Part shown: positions 7,197 through 13,940 of the stretch, piece by piece
Layout: every line of letters begins with the position of its first letter
Numbering within the stretch: the stretch's first letter is position 1
Origin: DASUAO01 sp035763745
GTDB taxonomy: Bacteria > Actinomycetota > Acidimicrobiia > IMCC26256 > PALSA-555
DNA: 19,917 bases
Assembly: GCA_035763745.1 (NCBI GenBank)
Contig: DASUAO010000011.1
Span: forward strand, 1-19,917
Direction of reading: 5' to 3'
Notes under the pieces: model-generated
What the model was told of the DNA's origin: nothing
The model's database searches: none
The model's input: only the letters and a program-made list of their open reading frames with translations
Program-made: the position numbers and the translations under genes

Positions 7197-7811
7197 ATGC
7201 CCACGACCCTCACGATCTGCCCGTGGCCCGACCCGGTGCTCGACACCGTCGGCCACGACCCCCGCTCGCTCTACGTCGAGAGCTTCTGGCTCCCGACGCT
7301 CGGCCCGACCGCGGTCCTGCTCCTGCGCCACCTCGCGTCGAAGTTCGACGAGCACCCCGAGGGCATCGAGCTCCCGGTCGCCGACGCGTCGCGCGCCCTG
7401 GGTCTCGGCGAGCGTTCCGGCTCGAGCTCGCCGATCGTGCGGTCGCTCCAGCGGCTCGAGACCTTCGACCTCGCGTGCAGCGACGGACGTGGCACCGTCG
7501 CCGTGCGTCGCAACCTCCCCCCGGCGCACTCGCGCCATGTGCGCAAGCTGCCGCCCGAGCTGCGGTCCGCCCACGCGGGATGGGCCGAGGCCCGGCTCGC
7601 CGAGTCGCCGCTCGCCGAGGCCCGCCGGAGGGCGCGCCGGATCGCCCTCGTGCTCCTCGAGCAGGGCGACGACGCCGACCACGCCGAGCGGGTCCTCCAC
7701 TCGACCGGGTTCCACCCCTCCGTGTGCCGCGATGCCGCACGCTGGGCGTGGGAGCGCCAGCGCGAGGCACTCGCCGCCACCGAGGAGTCTGTTCCGCAGA
7801 CCGTTGCCTGA
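7197..7811 (+). CDS. Conserved helix-turn-helix-like protein, function unknown (204 aa)
   Basis: ATG 7197 is preceded by GGAGG with a five-base spacer, which favours it over an upstream in-frame ATG at 7065. Residues 26-110 look like a winged helix: YVESFWLPTLGPTAVLLLRHLASKFDEHPEGIELPVADASRALGLG supplies helices and a likely HTH, then SGSSSPIVRSLQRLETFDLA a recognition-helix-like stretch, then a short beta hairpin (GRGTVAVRRNLPP). Residues 113-155 are basic (HSRHVRKLPPELR, EARRRARRIALVLL), and the C-terminal part is helical. This arrangement fits a DNA-binding regulator or replication-associated actinobacterial protein, but I do not recognise a named family. It is followed after 6 bp by the second palindrome and then the sirtuin gene. 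The 264-bp gap upstream (6933-7196) holds nothing else I can identify. Confidence 0.75.
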   Translation: MPTTLTICPWPDPVLDTVGHDPRSLYVESFWLPTLGPTAVLLLRHLASKFDEHPEGIELPVADASRALGLGERSGSSSPIVRSLQRLETFDLACSDGRGTVAVRRNLPPAHSRHVRKLPPELRSAHAGWAEARLAESPLAEARRRARRIALVLLEQGDDADHAERVLHSTGFHPSVCRDAARWAWERQREALAATEESVPQTVA

Positions 7812-7817
7812 CGGTCG

Positions 7818-7855
7818 TGCGTCTCTCACCTCGCCATAGGCGGGTGAGAGACGCA
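7818..7855 (-). repeat. 38-bp palindromic element, copy 2 (inverted)
   Basis: The left arm is 7818-7835, the loop ata (7836-7838), the right arm 7839-7855; the stem is 17 bp with one unpaired T on the left. Read on the minus strand it matches the copy at 5322-5359 in 37 of 38 positions. It begins seven bases after the stop of the upstream gene, as copy 1 begins directly after the mutase stop. Its distal end lies where a -35 box for the sirtuin promoter would be. Confidence 0.8.
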
Positions 7856-7872
7856 TCAACCACTGGGGCGCG

Positions 7873-7878
7873 TACCCT
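7873..7878 (+). promoter_or_regulatory. Putative -10 box of a leaderless promoter (TACCCT)
   Basis: TACCCT is followed by six bases (gagggc) and the GTG start of the sirtuin. The 17-bp spacer would place the -35 on the last bases of the palindromic element (GACGCA, 7850-7855), which is a poor match to TTGACA. Confidence 0.5.
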
Positions 7879-7884
7879 GAGGGC

Positions 7885-8658
7885 GTGGACGACGACCTCG
7901 GCCGAGTCGACGGGCTCGACACGATCGCCGGGTGGGTGTGCAGCGCCGAGCGCATCGTCGTGCTCACCGGCGCGGGCATCTCCACCGAGTCCGGCATCCC
8001 CGACTTCCGTGGCCCGCAGGGTGTGTGGACCAAGAACCCGGGAGCCGAGAAGACCGCGACCCTCCAGTACTACGTCGCCGACCCCGACGTCCGGCGCCGC
8101 GCGTGGCGCAACCGCATCGAGAGCGAGATCTGGCAGGCGGAGCCGAACGCCGGACACCGCGCCATCGCCGAGCTCGGACGACGGGCGCACCTCCACACGC
8201 TCGTCACCCAGAACATCGACGGCCTCCACCACGCCGCCGGGTCGGACCCCGACCGGATCATCGAGATCCACGGCACCGTCCACCACGTGAAGTGCCTGTC
8301 CTGCGACTACCGCGCGCCGATGGACGCGGCGCTCGACCGGGTCCGGGCCGGCGAAGACGACCCCCACTGCCCGCACTGCGGGGGGATCCTGAAGTCGGCG
8401 ACGATCAGCTTCGGCGAGAACCTCGTCGTCGAGGACCTGGAGCGCGCGCATCTCGCCGCGGCCGGCGCCGACCTGTTCCTCGCCGTGGGGACCTCGCTGA
8501 CCGTCTACCCCGTCGCCGGCCTCCCGGAGGTCGCCGTCGGCAGCGGCGCCCGACTGGTGATCCTCAACGCCCAGGAGACGCCCTTCGACCCGGTGGCCGC
8601 GGCGCTGGTGCGGGACCCCCTCGGCGAGGTCCTCCCGGCGCTCGTCGACCGACTCTGA
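7885..8658 (+). CDS. Sirtuin, NAD-dependent protein deacylase (Sir2/CobB family)
   Basis: The 257-residue single-domain sirtuin removes acyl groups from lysines using NAD. It shows GAGISTESGIPDFRG (29-43, NAD binding), TQNIDGLH (108-115), catalytic His129 in EIHGTVH, zinc cysteines Cys137/Cys140 (CLSC) and Cys162/Cys165 (CPHC), FGE (176-178), GTSLTVYP (202-209) and LNAQETP (227-233). All catalytic and zinc residues are present and the length is typical. GTG is the start; there is no clear Shine-Dalgarno (a gaggg is adjacent to the start but too close), and a TANNNT hexamer six bases upstream suggests a leaderless message. Known bacterial sirtuins regulate acyl-CoA synthetases, and a link with the propionyl/methylmalonyl-CoA genes upstream is possible but only inferred. 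Substrate preference (acetyl, propionyl or succinyl) cannot be read with confidence. Confidence 0.95.
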   Translation: MDDDLGRVDGLDTIAGWVCSAERIVVLTGAGISTESGIPDFRGPQGVWTKNPGAEKTATLQYYVADPDVRRRAWRNRIESEIWQAEPNAGHRAIAELGRRAHLHTLVTQNIDGLHHAAGSDPDRIIEIHGTVHHVKCLSCDYRAPMDAALDRVRAGEDDPHCPHCGGILKSATISFGENLVVEDLERAHLAAAGADLFLAVGTSLTVYPVAGLPEVAVGSGARLVILNAQETPFDPVAAALVRDPLGEVLPALVDRL

Positions 8659-8686
8659 GGCCGTCCGTCCCGAGCCGGGCCCCCGG

Positions 8687-8704
8687 ATCCCCGGATTCCG
8701 GGAT
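8687..8704 (+). terminator. Imperfect hairpin after the sirtuin gene
   Basis: ATCCCCGGA then TCCGGGAT pair with one bulged C, about 28 bp after the sirtuin stop. It is short and lacks a T-run; listed as a possible terminator because of its position. Confidence 0.3.
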
Positions 8705-8727
8705 TCGAGGCCGAGCTCGAGCGGAGG

Positions 8728-8756
8728 TTGGGAATATCCGACCTTCCGGGTAGCAT
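8728..8756 (+). promoter_or_regulatory. Promoter candidate for the rhodanese-MoeB gene
   Basis: TTGGGA (8728-8733), a 17-bp spacer and TAGCAT (8751-8756) make the best sigma-70-like match in the window. Transcription would start near 8763, giving a leader of about 40 nt before the ATG at 8804, unlike the leaderless genes. Confidence 0.5.
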
Positions 8757-8803
8757 TTCACCCGGTACACCTCGTCCAGGCCCCCCAGCACAGGATCCTT
8801 CCC

Positions 8804-9988
8804 ATGGCCGGCTTCCGTGAGCTCCTCGCGAAGACCAAGGAGCGCATCCGCGAGATCGACCCCGCAGGCGCCGAAGCGCGCCTCGGCGAGGCCACCTTCC
8901 TCGACGTGCGCGAGCAGGACGAGTTCGAGCAGGGCTCCATCCCGGGCGCCGTCTTCATCCCCCGGGGCCACCTCGAGAGCCAGGTCGAGAACCGCATCAC
9001 CGAACGCGGCACCGAGATCGTCGTGTACTGCGCGGGCGGGGTGCGCTCCGCGTTCGCGGCCGAGACCCTCCAGGACCTCGGCTACACCAACGTCGTCTCG
9101 ATGTCCGGGGGCTTCGGCCACTGGAAGAACGAGGACCGCCCGTGGAAGACCCCGGCGGTCCTCACTCCCGAGCAGCGCAACCGCTACCACCGTCACGTCC
9201 TCCTGCCCGAGGTCGGCGTCGCCGGCCAGCAGCGCCTGCTCGAGAGCAAGGTCCTGCTCCTGGGCGCGGGCGGACTCGGCTCCCCCGCCGCCCTCTATCT
9301 CGCGGCCGCGGGCGTCGGCACGCTCGGCATCGTCGACATGGACGTCGTCGACGCGTCGAACCTCCAGCGCCAGATCCTGCACAACATGGACCGCATCGGT
9401 GACCGCAAGGTCGACTCGGCGAAGAAGACGCTCACCCAGCTGAACCCCGACGTCGACGTCGTCACCTACGACGTGCGCTTCGGCGCCGACAACGTCCTCG
9501 AGATGCTCGAGGACTACGACGTCGTCGTCGACGGCACCGACAACTTCCCGACGCGCTACCTCCTCAACGACGCGTCGGTGCTCACCCGCACGCCCGTCGT
9601 CCACGGGTCGATCTTCCGCTTCGAGGGCCAGGTCACCGTCTTCAAGCCCTACGAGGGACCGTGCTACCGCTGCATGCTCCCCGAGCCGCCGCCGCCCGAG
9701 CTCGCACCGAGCTGCGCAGAGGCCGGCGTGCTCGGCGTGCTACCCGGCATCGTCGGTTCCATCCAGGCGCTCGAGGCGATCAAGCTGCTCCTCGACCTCG
9801 GCGACCCGCTCATCGGGCGGCTCCTCGCCTACGACGCGCTCGAGCAGTCGTTCCGCACGTTCAAGGTGCGACGCGACCCGACCTGCCCGACGTGCAGCGA
9901 CAGCGCCGGCCCGATCGCGATCGCCGAGTACGACGAGCACTGCCTGCCCCACGCCGTGCTCGCCGACGGGACGACCACCAGCCACTGA
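8804..9988 (+). CDS. Rhodanese-MoeB fusion, sulfur-carrier protein adenylyltransferase
   Basis: A 394-residue two-domain protein. Residues 5-112 are a rhodanese domain (FLDVREQDEFEQGSIPGAVFIPRGHL; active-site loop YCAGGVRS with Cys76). Residues 120-394 are a ThiF/MoeB/MoeZ E1-like domain: RYHRHVLLPEVGVAGQQRLL, nucleotide loop GAGGLGSP (154-161), NLQRQ (186-190), DGTDNFPTRYLLND (243-256), zinc pairs Cys287/Cys290 and Cys361/Cys364, and the conserved Cys304 in PSCAEAGVLG. Such proteins adenylate the C-terminal Gly-Gly of MoaD, ThiS or CysO-like carriers and pass persulfide sulfur to them, for molybdopterin, thiamine, cysteine or thiolated tRNA. In MOCS3 and mycobacterial MoeZ the rhodanese domain is C-terminal; here it comes first. 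The ATG has only a weak ribosome site (aggatccttccc). It appears monocistronic. Which carrier it serves is not shown here. Confidence 0.92.
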   Translation: MAGFRELLAKTKERIREIDPAGAEARLGEATFLDVREQDEFEQGSIPGAVFIPRGHLESQVENRITERGTEIVVYCAGGVRSAFAAETLQDLGYTNVVSMSGGFGHWKNEDRPWKTPAVLTPEQRNRYHRHVLLPEVGVAGQQRLLESKVLLLGAGGLGSPAALYLAAAGVGTLGIVDMDVVDASNLQRQILHNMDRIGDRKVDSAKKTLTQLNPDVDVVTYDVRFGADNVLEMLEDYDVVVDGTDNFPTRYLLNDASVLTRTPVVHGSIFRFEGQVTVFKPYEGPCYRCMLPEPPPPELAPSCAEAGVLGVLPGIVGSIQALEAIKLLLDLGDPLIGRLLAYDALEQSFRTFKVRRDPTCPTCSDSAGPIAIAEYDEHCLPHAVLADGTTTSH

Positions 9989-10014
9989 CACCGCTCGGTC
10001 GTCGGCGACCCGGG

Positions 10015-10020
10015 TATCGT
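10015..10020 (+). promoter_or_regulatory. Putative -10 box before a micro-ORF (TATCGT)
   Basis: TATCGT is followed by seven bases (ccggcgc) and a GTG that opens a 20-codon frame. The spacing matches the other leaderless starts in the window. No -35 is evident. Confidence 0.35.
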
Positions 10021-10027
10021 CCGGCGC

Positions 10028-10090
10028 GTGCTCCGACGGGTCGTCGCCCTCACCTGTCTTTTCGGGACCACGGTCGTCGTCCTGCCGTGA
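10028..10090 (+). CDS. Possible leaderless micro-ORF, 20-residue hydrophobic peptide
   Basis: GTG at 10028 opens a frame that reads MLRRVVALTCLFGTTVVVLP and stops at TGA 10088-10090. The peptide has two Arg after the start and a hydrophobic core, so it looks like a tiny membrane peptide or an orphan signal peptide. A promoter-like TATCGT lies seven bases before the GTG and the stop codon sits inside an 8-bp hairpin, so a transcript of about 80 nt is plausible. It might equally be the remnant of a truncated exported protein, a small RNA, or chance. There is no homology I can name. Confidence 0.3.
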   Translation: MLRRVVALTCLFGTTVVVLP

Positions 10091-10108
10091 TCGCCGTTCG
10101 GGCGATCA
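10088..10108. terminator. 8-bp perfect hairpin spanning two convergent stop codons
   Basis: TGATCGCC, loop gttcg, GGCGATCA. The left arm contains the stop of the plus-strand micro-ORF and the right arm contains (on the minus strand) the stop of the cupredoxin/beta-helix gene. It is therefore placed to end transcripts in both directions. No T-run. Confidence 0.55.
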
Positions 10109-11716
10109 CCCCGTCGGAACGGTCAGCTTCGCGAGCCTGATCCGCGTGCTCGGCTCGTTCGTCGCCGGACGGGGACGCGCCGCGCGTGGTCTCGGCATAC
10201 CCTCCCCGCTCGGCGGATCGGGCAGCGCGACCGTTCGGAAGTCGACCAACGGCGGCGCCGAGCTCAGGAACACGGAGGCGAGCAGCTCGAGCGGGGCGAC
10301 GTAGCCCACGCCCGCGCCGTCGCACGAGAGCACCAGCTGGAGGTTCTCCGGTGCGAACGGTCCAGCAGCGTTCCCAGAGAAGCAGTTGTCCCCGGGATCG
10401 AGCGCGTCGTCGAACGTCGCGAACGACGCGAGACCGAACCCATTCGCGAACAGGACGTTGTCGCGCACGGTGTTGTCGCGCGCGTCGAACGCCGGCTGTC
10501 CCACCGGCCCCGGGAGCGGGACGACCCCGATCCCGAACCGCGGGTGCCCGGTCACCAGGTTGCGGTCGACCACGTTGCCGCTGCTCCCCGCGAGCAGGAT
10601 CCCGTCGCCGAACATCGTCGCCGCGAGCTCGACCGCCGGCGCGGCCGCGTTGAAATTGTCATGGACCCGGTTCCCGACGATGGTCGTGCCGGAGTCGGGC
10701 GGCGGGCGGTCGCTGGGACCCGTGTTCGGCGCGATGCCCACGCGGTTGTCGTGCCAGCGGGACCGCGCGAGCACCACGTCGCCCCCCGCGTTGGTCCCCG
10801 AGTAGCCGAGGCCGTTCCACTCCGCTTCGGAGTCGACGATCAGGGCGTCGCACGGATCGCAGCGGCCGATGTAGAAGCCCGCGTCCGCACTGCCCGACGC
10901 GTACGAGTGGTCGAACTGCCCGTGGACGGAGTCGAACGCGTAGAGCCCGTACTCGCCGTTGCGGACGGCCGTCAGGTACGACCCCCGGTAGCCGTTCGCC
11001 CCGATCCAGACGAAGCCGTTCCCGACGTAGTTGCGCGCGGTCATGTTCTCGATCGCGACCCCGTCGGCGAGGACCTTGATGCCGCTCTCGGATCCCGGCT
11101 CGGTGTCGAACCGGCCGTCGAGGACGGTCCGGTCGCGATCGACGCCCCGGATCACGATGTCGGGGTGCTTCGGTCCGACGACCACCGACTCCTCGTAGAC
11201 ACCCGGCGCGACGAGGACGAGCGATCCCGGAGTCGAGCGGTCGACCGCCCGTTGGATCGTCGGCACGTCCTGGGGCACGCGGATCGTGGTGCCCGTACCC
11301 GACGCACTGACGTCGGTGCCCTCGGTCTCGGTCGCCCGCCCCGTCACCCGCACGGTCCCGAACTCTCCGGTACCGGGCGCACCGTGGAACGAGCAGAAGT
11401 ACCCGAACGTGCCGGCGTCCTCGAACGTGAACTCGTAGGACTCGCCGGGCTCGAGGGTCACGATGCCGAACTGCGACCCTGCGTCGGGCGTGACGCTGTG
11501 TCGCTCTTCGCTCACGTTGGTCCATCGCACCATCGTCCCTGGAGCGATCACCGCGTCCTTCGGAGAGAAGGTGCCGTCGCCGATCTCGATCTCGACGGCG
11601 CCACCGGCCGACTGATCGACGACGCCCGCGTGGGCCGCAGCCGGGACGAGCACGAGTGCCGCGACGACTGCCCCGACCAGCCTCCGTGCGGGCACACCCG
11701 AGCGGGGTCGGATCAC
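10106..11716 (-). CDS. Secreted cupredoxin plus right-handed beta-helix protein
   Basis: The 536-residue product has a signal peptide (1-30, cleavage after AHA). Residues 38-125 form a plastocyanin-like cupredoxin domain: GTFSPKDAVIAPGTMVRWTN, His73 in ERHSVTPD, Cys108 and His111 in YFCSFHGAPGTGEFGTV. These three match type 1 copper ligands; the place where many relatives have an axial Met is occupied by Glu118. Residues 145-460 are a right-handed beta-helix of the NosD/PbH1 type (IRVPQDVPTIQRAVDRSTPGSLVLVAPGVYEESV start, then repeats with NxV-x-DN turns such as GNVVDRNLVTGH and DNTVRDNVLFANG). Two CxxC-like cysteines occur at 286 and 289. The C-terminus is low-complexity Pro/Arg. The GTG start overlaps the aminopeptidase stop (GTGA) and has AAGGAGG seven bases upstream. 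Role unknown; extracellular copper or polysaccharide binding is plausible. Confidence 0.85.
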   Translation of the reverse strand: MIRPRSGVPARRLVGAVVAALVLVPAAAHAGVVDQSAGGAVEIEIGDGTFSPKDAVIAPGTMVRWTNVSEERHSVTPDAGSQFGIVTLEPGESYEFTFEDAGTFGYFCSFHGAPGTGEFGTVRVTGRATETEGTDVSASGTGTTIRVPQDVPTIQRAVDRSTPGSLVLVAPGVYEESVVVGPKHPDIVIRGVDRDRTVLDGRFDTEPGSESGIKVLADGVAIENMTARNYVGNGFVWIGANGYRGSYLTAVRNGEYGLYAFDSVHGQFDHSYASGSADAGFYIGRCDPCDALIVDSEAEWNGLGYSGTNAGGDVVLARSRWHDNRVGIAPNTGPSDRPPPDSGTTIVGNRVHDNFNAAAPAVELAATMFGDGILLAGSSGNVVDRNLVTGHPRFGIGVVPLPGPVGQPAFDARDNTVRDNVLFANGFGLASFATFDDALDPGDNCFSGNAAGPFAPENLQLVLSCDGAGVGYVAPLELLASVFLSSAPPLVDFRTVALPDPPSGEGMPRPRAARPRPATNEPSTRIRLAKLTVPTG

Positions 11717-13323
11717 CGAGCGCCCTCCTTCGGACGCCGCGCTCCCGGCTTCTTCGCCGGAGCCTTCTTCGTGGGGGACTTCTTCGCGGCGGGCTTCGGC
11801 TTCGAGGTGGGCCGGCCCGCCTTTGCGCGCGGCGCCGGAGGCGCGAACGCCCTCACCACCTCGACGAGCGTCCGGACCCCGAAGCCGGTCCCGCCCTTGG
11901 TCATCTCACCGTTGTCGGACGACGCGCGTGACGGGCCCGCGATGTCGAGGTGCACCCACGGGACGTCCTGCACGAACGCCTCGAGGAAGATGCCCGCGGT
12001 CAGCGCCCCCCCGTACCGGCCGGTCGAGATGTTGCGTAGGTCGGCGACGTCGGAGTCGAGCAGCTCCCGGTAGTCGTCGGGGAGCGGCAGGGGCCAGACC
12101 GCTTCGCCGGCTCGGTCGGCGGCGTCGCGGACCTGCCCGGACCACGTGTCGTCGTTGCCCATCAGCCCCGCGACCTTCTCGCCCAGCGCGACCACGCACG
12201 CACCGGTGAGCGTCGCGAGGTCGATGATGGCGTCGGCGTCGTCGTCGACAGCCCACGAGAGGGCATCCGCGAGGATCAGGCGGCCCTCGGCGTCGGTGTT
12301 CAGCACCTCGACGGTCTGACCGTCGCGCATCTTCAGCACGTCGCCCGGACGGATCGCGGTCCCGCTCGGCATGTTCTCGGCCATCGGCGCGTATGCGACG
12401 ACTCGATGGCGTACGCCGAGCGCCCGGAGCGCCCCCATCGTGGCGAGCACCGCCGCGGCGCCGCCCATGTCGGTCTTCATCGTCTCCATGCCGTCGGACG
12501 GCTTGATCGAGATGCCCCCGGTGTCGAAGGTGACGCCCTTCCCCACGAGCGCGAGGGTGCCGCGCGACTTCGCACCGGTCGGCTCGTACACGGCCTTCAC
12601 GAAGCGCGGGGGCTGCGCCGAGCCCTGGCCGACGCCGAGCACACCGCCCATCTTCTGGGCGCGGAGCTGCGGCTCGTTGAGGACGGTGACCTTCACGCCC
12701 TTCCCGGTGAGGTACTTCCGCGCCGCGGCCGCGAAGTCGGCCGGCGACTTGGTCCCGGACGGCTCGTTGACCATGTCGCGTGCCCACGCCACTGCCGCGA
12801 CGACCGCGGCGGCTTCGTCGATCGCCTTGGTCGCACGCGCACCGGTGGCGCCGATGATCGTGACGGAGCGCAACGCGGTCGGCTTCCCCTTCGACTTGTG
12901 CGAGAGGAATTGGTAGGCGCCGAGCGCAAATCCCTCGGCGACGGCCGCGATGGCACCGTCGTGATCATCGGGATCAGCGTTCGCGTCCGCGAGCGTGGTC
13001 GCGACCTTCGCCGCGGTACGAGAACGTCGCGCCGCACCCCCCGCGACCCGCCGGAGCACCGCCGGGGTGACGTCATCGGGCGCACCGACCCCGACCAGGA
13101 GCGCGGTCGCCGCACGCATGCCGGCCACCGGCACGACGAGGGCGTCGCCGACCTTCCCCGCGAACCCCGCCGTGGTCATGAAGTCCACGAGGTCGCCGTG
13201 GAACGCAACGGCGACTGCGTCACCGCCGGGACCGAGCACCCGCTCGGTGAAGACCGGCACGACGACGAGGTCGGCATCGACCTCCGAGACGGGGCGCGAC
13301 GAGATGTTGCAGCTGACGGACAC
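11713..13323 (-). CDS. pepA: Leucyl aminopeptidase (M17, PepA) with Lys/Ala/Pro-rich C-terminal tail
   Basis: The 536-residue cytoplasmic dizinc/dimanganese exopeptidase releases N-terminal residues from peptides. The N-terminal M17 domain is followed by the catalytic domain with GKGVTFDTGGISIKP (Lys262, Asp267, Lys274), MKTDMGG (Asp285) and NTDAEGRL (Asp344, Glu346, Arg348), which are all the expected metal ligands and the catalytic Lys and Arg. Residues after about 495 form a tail rich in Lys, Ala and Pro (KPKPAAKKSPTKKAPAKK), resembling histone H1-like tails and absent from typical PepA. GTG 13323 is chosen because AGGAG lies five bases before it; an in-frame GTG at 13341 lacks a ribosome site. 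It lies 30 bp downstream of the adenosyltransferase and overlaps the next gene by four bases, so it is mid-operon. Escherichia coli PepA also binds DNA; whether this tail does is untested. Confidence 0.93.
   Translation of the reverse strand: MSVSCNISSRPVSEVDADLVVVPVFTERVLGPGGDAVAVAFHGDLVDFMTTAGFAGKVGDALVVPVAGMRAATALLVGVGAPDDVTPAVLRRVAGGAARRSRTAAKVATTLADANADPDDHDGAIAAVAEGFALGAYQFLSHKSKGKPTALRSVTIIGATGARATKAIDEAAAVVAAVAWARDMVNEPSGTKSPADFAAAARKYLTGKGVKVTVLNEPQLRAQKMGGVLGVGQGSAQPPRFVKAVYEPTGAKSRGTLALVGKGVTFDTGGISIKPSDGMETMKTDMGGAAAVLATMGALRALGVRHRVVAYAPMAENMPSGTAIRPGDVLKMRDGQTVEVLNTDAEGRLILADALSWAVDDDADAIIDLATLTGACVVALGEKVAGLMGNDDTWSGQVRDAADRAGEAVWPLPLPDDYRELLDSDVADLRNISTGRYGGALTAGIFLEAFVQDVPWVHLDIAGPSRASSDNGEMTKGGTGFGVRTLVEVVRAFAPPAPRAKAGRPTSKPKPAAKKSPTKKAPAKKPGARRPKEGAR
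11724..11730 (-). promoter_or_regulatory. Strong Shine-Dalgarno AAGGAGG inside the pepA tail
   Basis: AAGGAGG lies seven bases before the GTG of the cupredoxin/beta-helix gene. The same bases encode Lys-Glu (AAG GAG) and the first base of Gly at the end of the aminopeptidase. Together with the GTGA overlap this indicates coupled or re-initiated translation. Confidence 0.75.
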
Positions 13324-13353
13324 GCGTGCTCCTGACTCCACAGTGGGTGGGGG

Positions 13354-13926
13354 CTACTCCTGGTTCGATCCATCGGCGCGGACCGGGCGAAAGGACCCTT
13401 CCTGCCACCGCGCCGCGGTGTACACGAGGTCGGCCAGCCGGTTGAGGTAGGCCACCACCTCGCTGCCGTCGAGCCAACCCTGCGCCGCGGCGGCGACCGC
13501 CTCGCGCTCGGCCCGGCGGACGACCGTCCGGGCGACGTCGAGCGCGGCGGCGACGGGGTTCTCGCCCGGCAGCACGAATTCCTGCGGCGGCTCGTAGCGC
13601 GCGGTGAGGTCGTCGATGACGGGCTCGAGCGCGGTCACCATCGCCGCGGTCACGCGGCTGACCTCGGGTTCGAGCTTGGACCGGTTCTCGGGCGCGGTCG
13701 CGAGCTCGGCACCGACGACGAACAGCTCGCGCTGCAGACGGACGAGCAGCTCCGCGAGCTCCGGGTCGGAGGACGCCGCCCTCGCGAGGCCGAGCGCCGA
13801 GACCGCTTCGTCGACGGCCCCGTACGCCGTGGGTCCGGGTGCGTCCTTGGCGACCCGTCCCCCGAACAGGAGCGCGGTGGTGCCGTCGTCCCCGGTCCTC
13901 GTGTACACCTTGCGCGGCATCGACAT
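13354..13926 (-). CDS. Cob(I)yrinic acid a,c-diamide / cob(I)alamin adenosyltransferase, PduO type
   Basis: A 190-residue ATP:corrinoid adenosyltransferase that makes adenosylcobalamin, the cofactor of methylmalonyl-CoA mutase. PduO-family signatures are YTRTGDDGTTALLFGGRVAKD (8-28, ATP-binding N-terminus), YGAVDEAVSALGLAR (35-49), EFVLPGENPVAAALDVARTVVRRAER (116-141) and VVAYLNRLADLVYTAAR (157-173). The length is typical for the trimeric enzyme. ATG 13926 is preferred: TAGACT lies eight bases before it and there is no Shine-Dalgarno; a second ATG at 13920 (codon 3) is possible. An upstream extension to 14064 has no family similarity and would overlap the divergent ubiA-type gene. It heads the minus-strand unit with pepA 30 bp downstream. 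The link to the mutase and MeaB is functional, not positional. Confidence 0.93.
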   Translation of the reverse strand: MSMPRKVYTRTGDDGTTALLFGGRVAKDAPGPTAYGAVDEAVSALGLARAASSDPELAELLVRLQRELFVVGAELATAPENRSKLEPEVSRVTAAMVTALEPVIDDLTARYEPPQEFVLPGENPVAAALDVARTVVRRAEREAVAAAAQGWLDGSEVVAYLNRLADLVYTAARWQEGSFRPVRADGSNQE

Positions 13927-13934
13927 CGCCGCCG

Positions 13935-13940
13935 AGTCTA
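13935..13940 (-). promoter_or_regulatory. Putative -10 box of a leaderless promoter (TAGACT)
   Basis: TAGACT on the minus strand is followed by eight bases and the ATG of the adenosyltransferase. The same hexamer precedes the cysteine desulfurase. It lies back-to-back with the promoter at 14009-14014. Confidence 0.5.

Noticed and set aside
5322..7855. Two repeat copies considered as a CRISPR array or transposon ends
   Set aside because: They are 2.5 kb apart, inverted and self-palindromic, with no spacers, no cas genes, no transposase and no target-site duplication that I can see.
10544..12073. 509-codon plus-strand frame opposite the cupredoxin and pepA genes
   Set aside because: It runs across the junction of two real minus-strand genes and has Arg/Val/Asp-biased noise composition.
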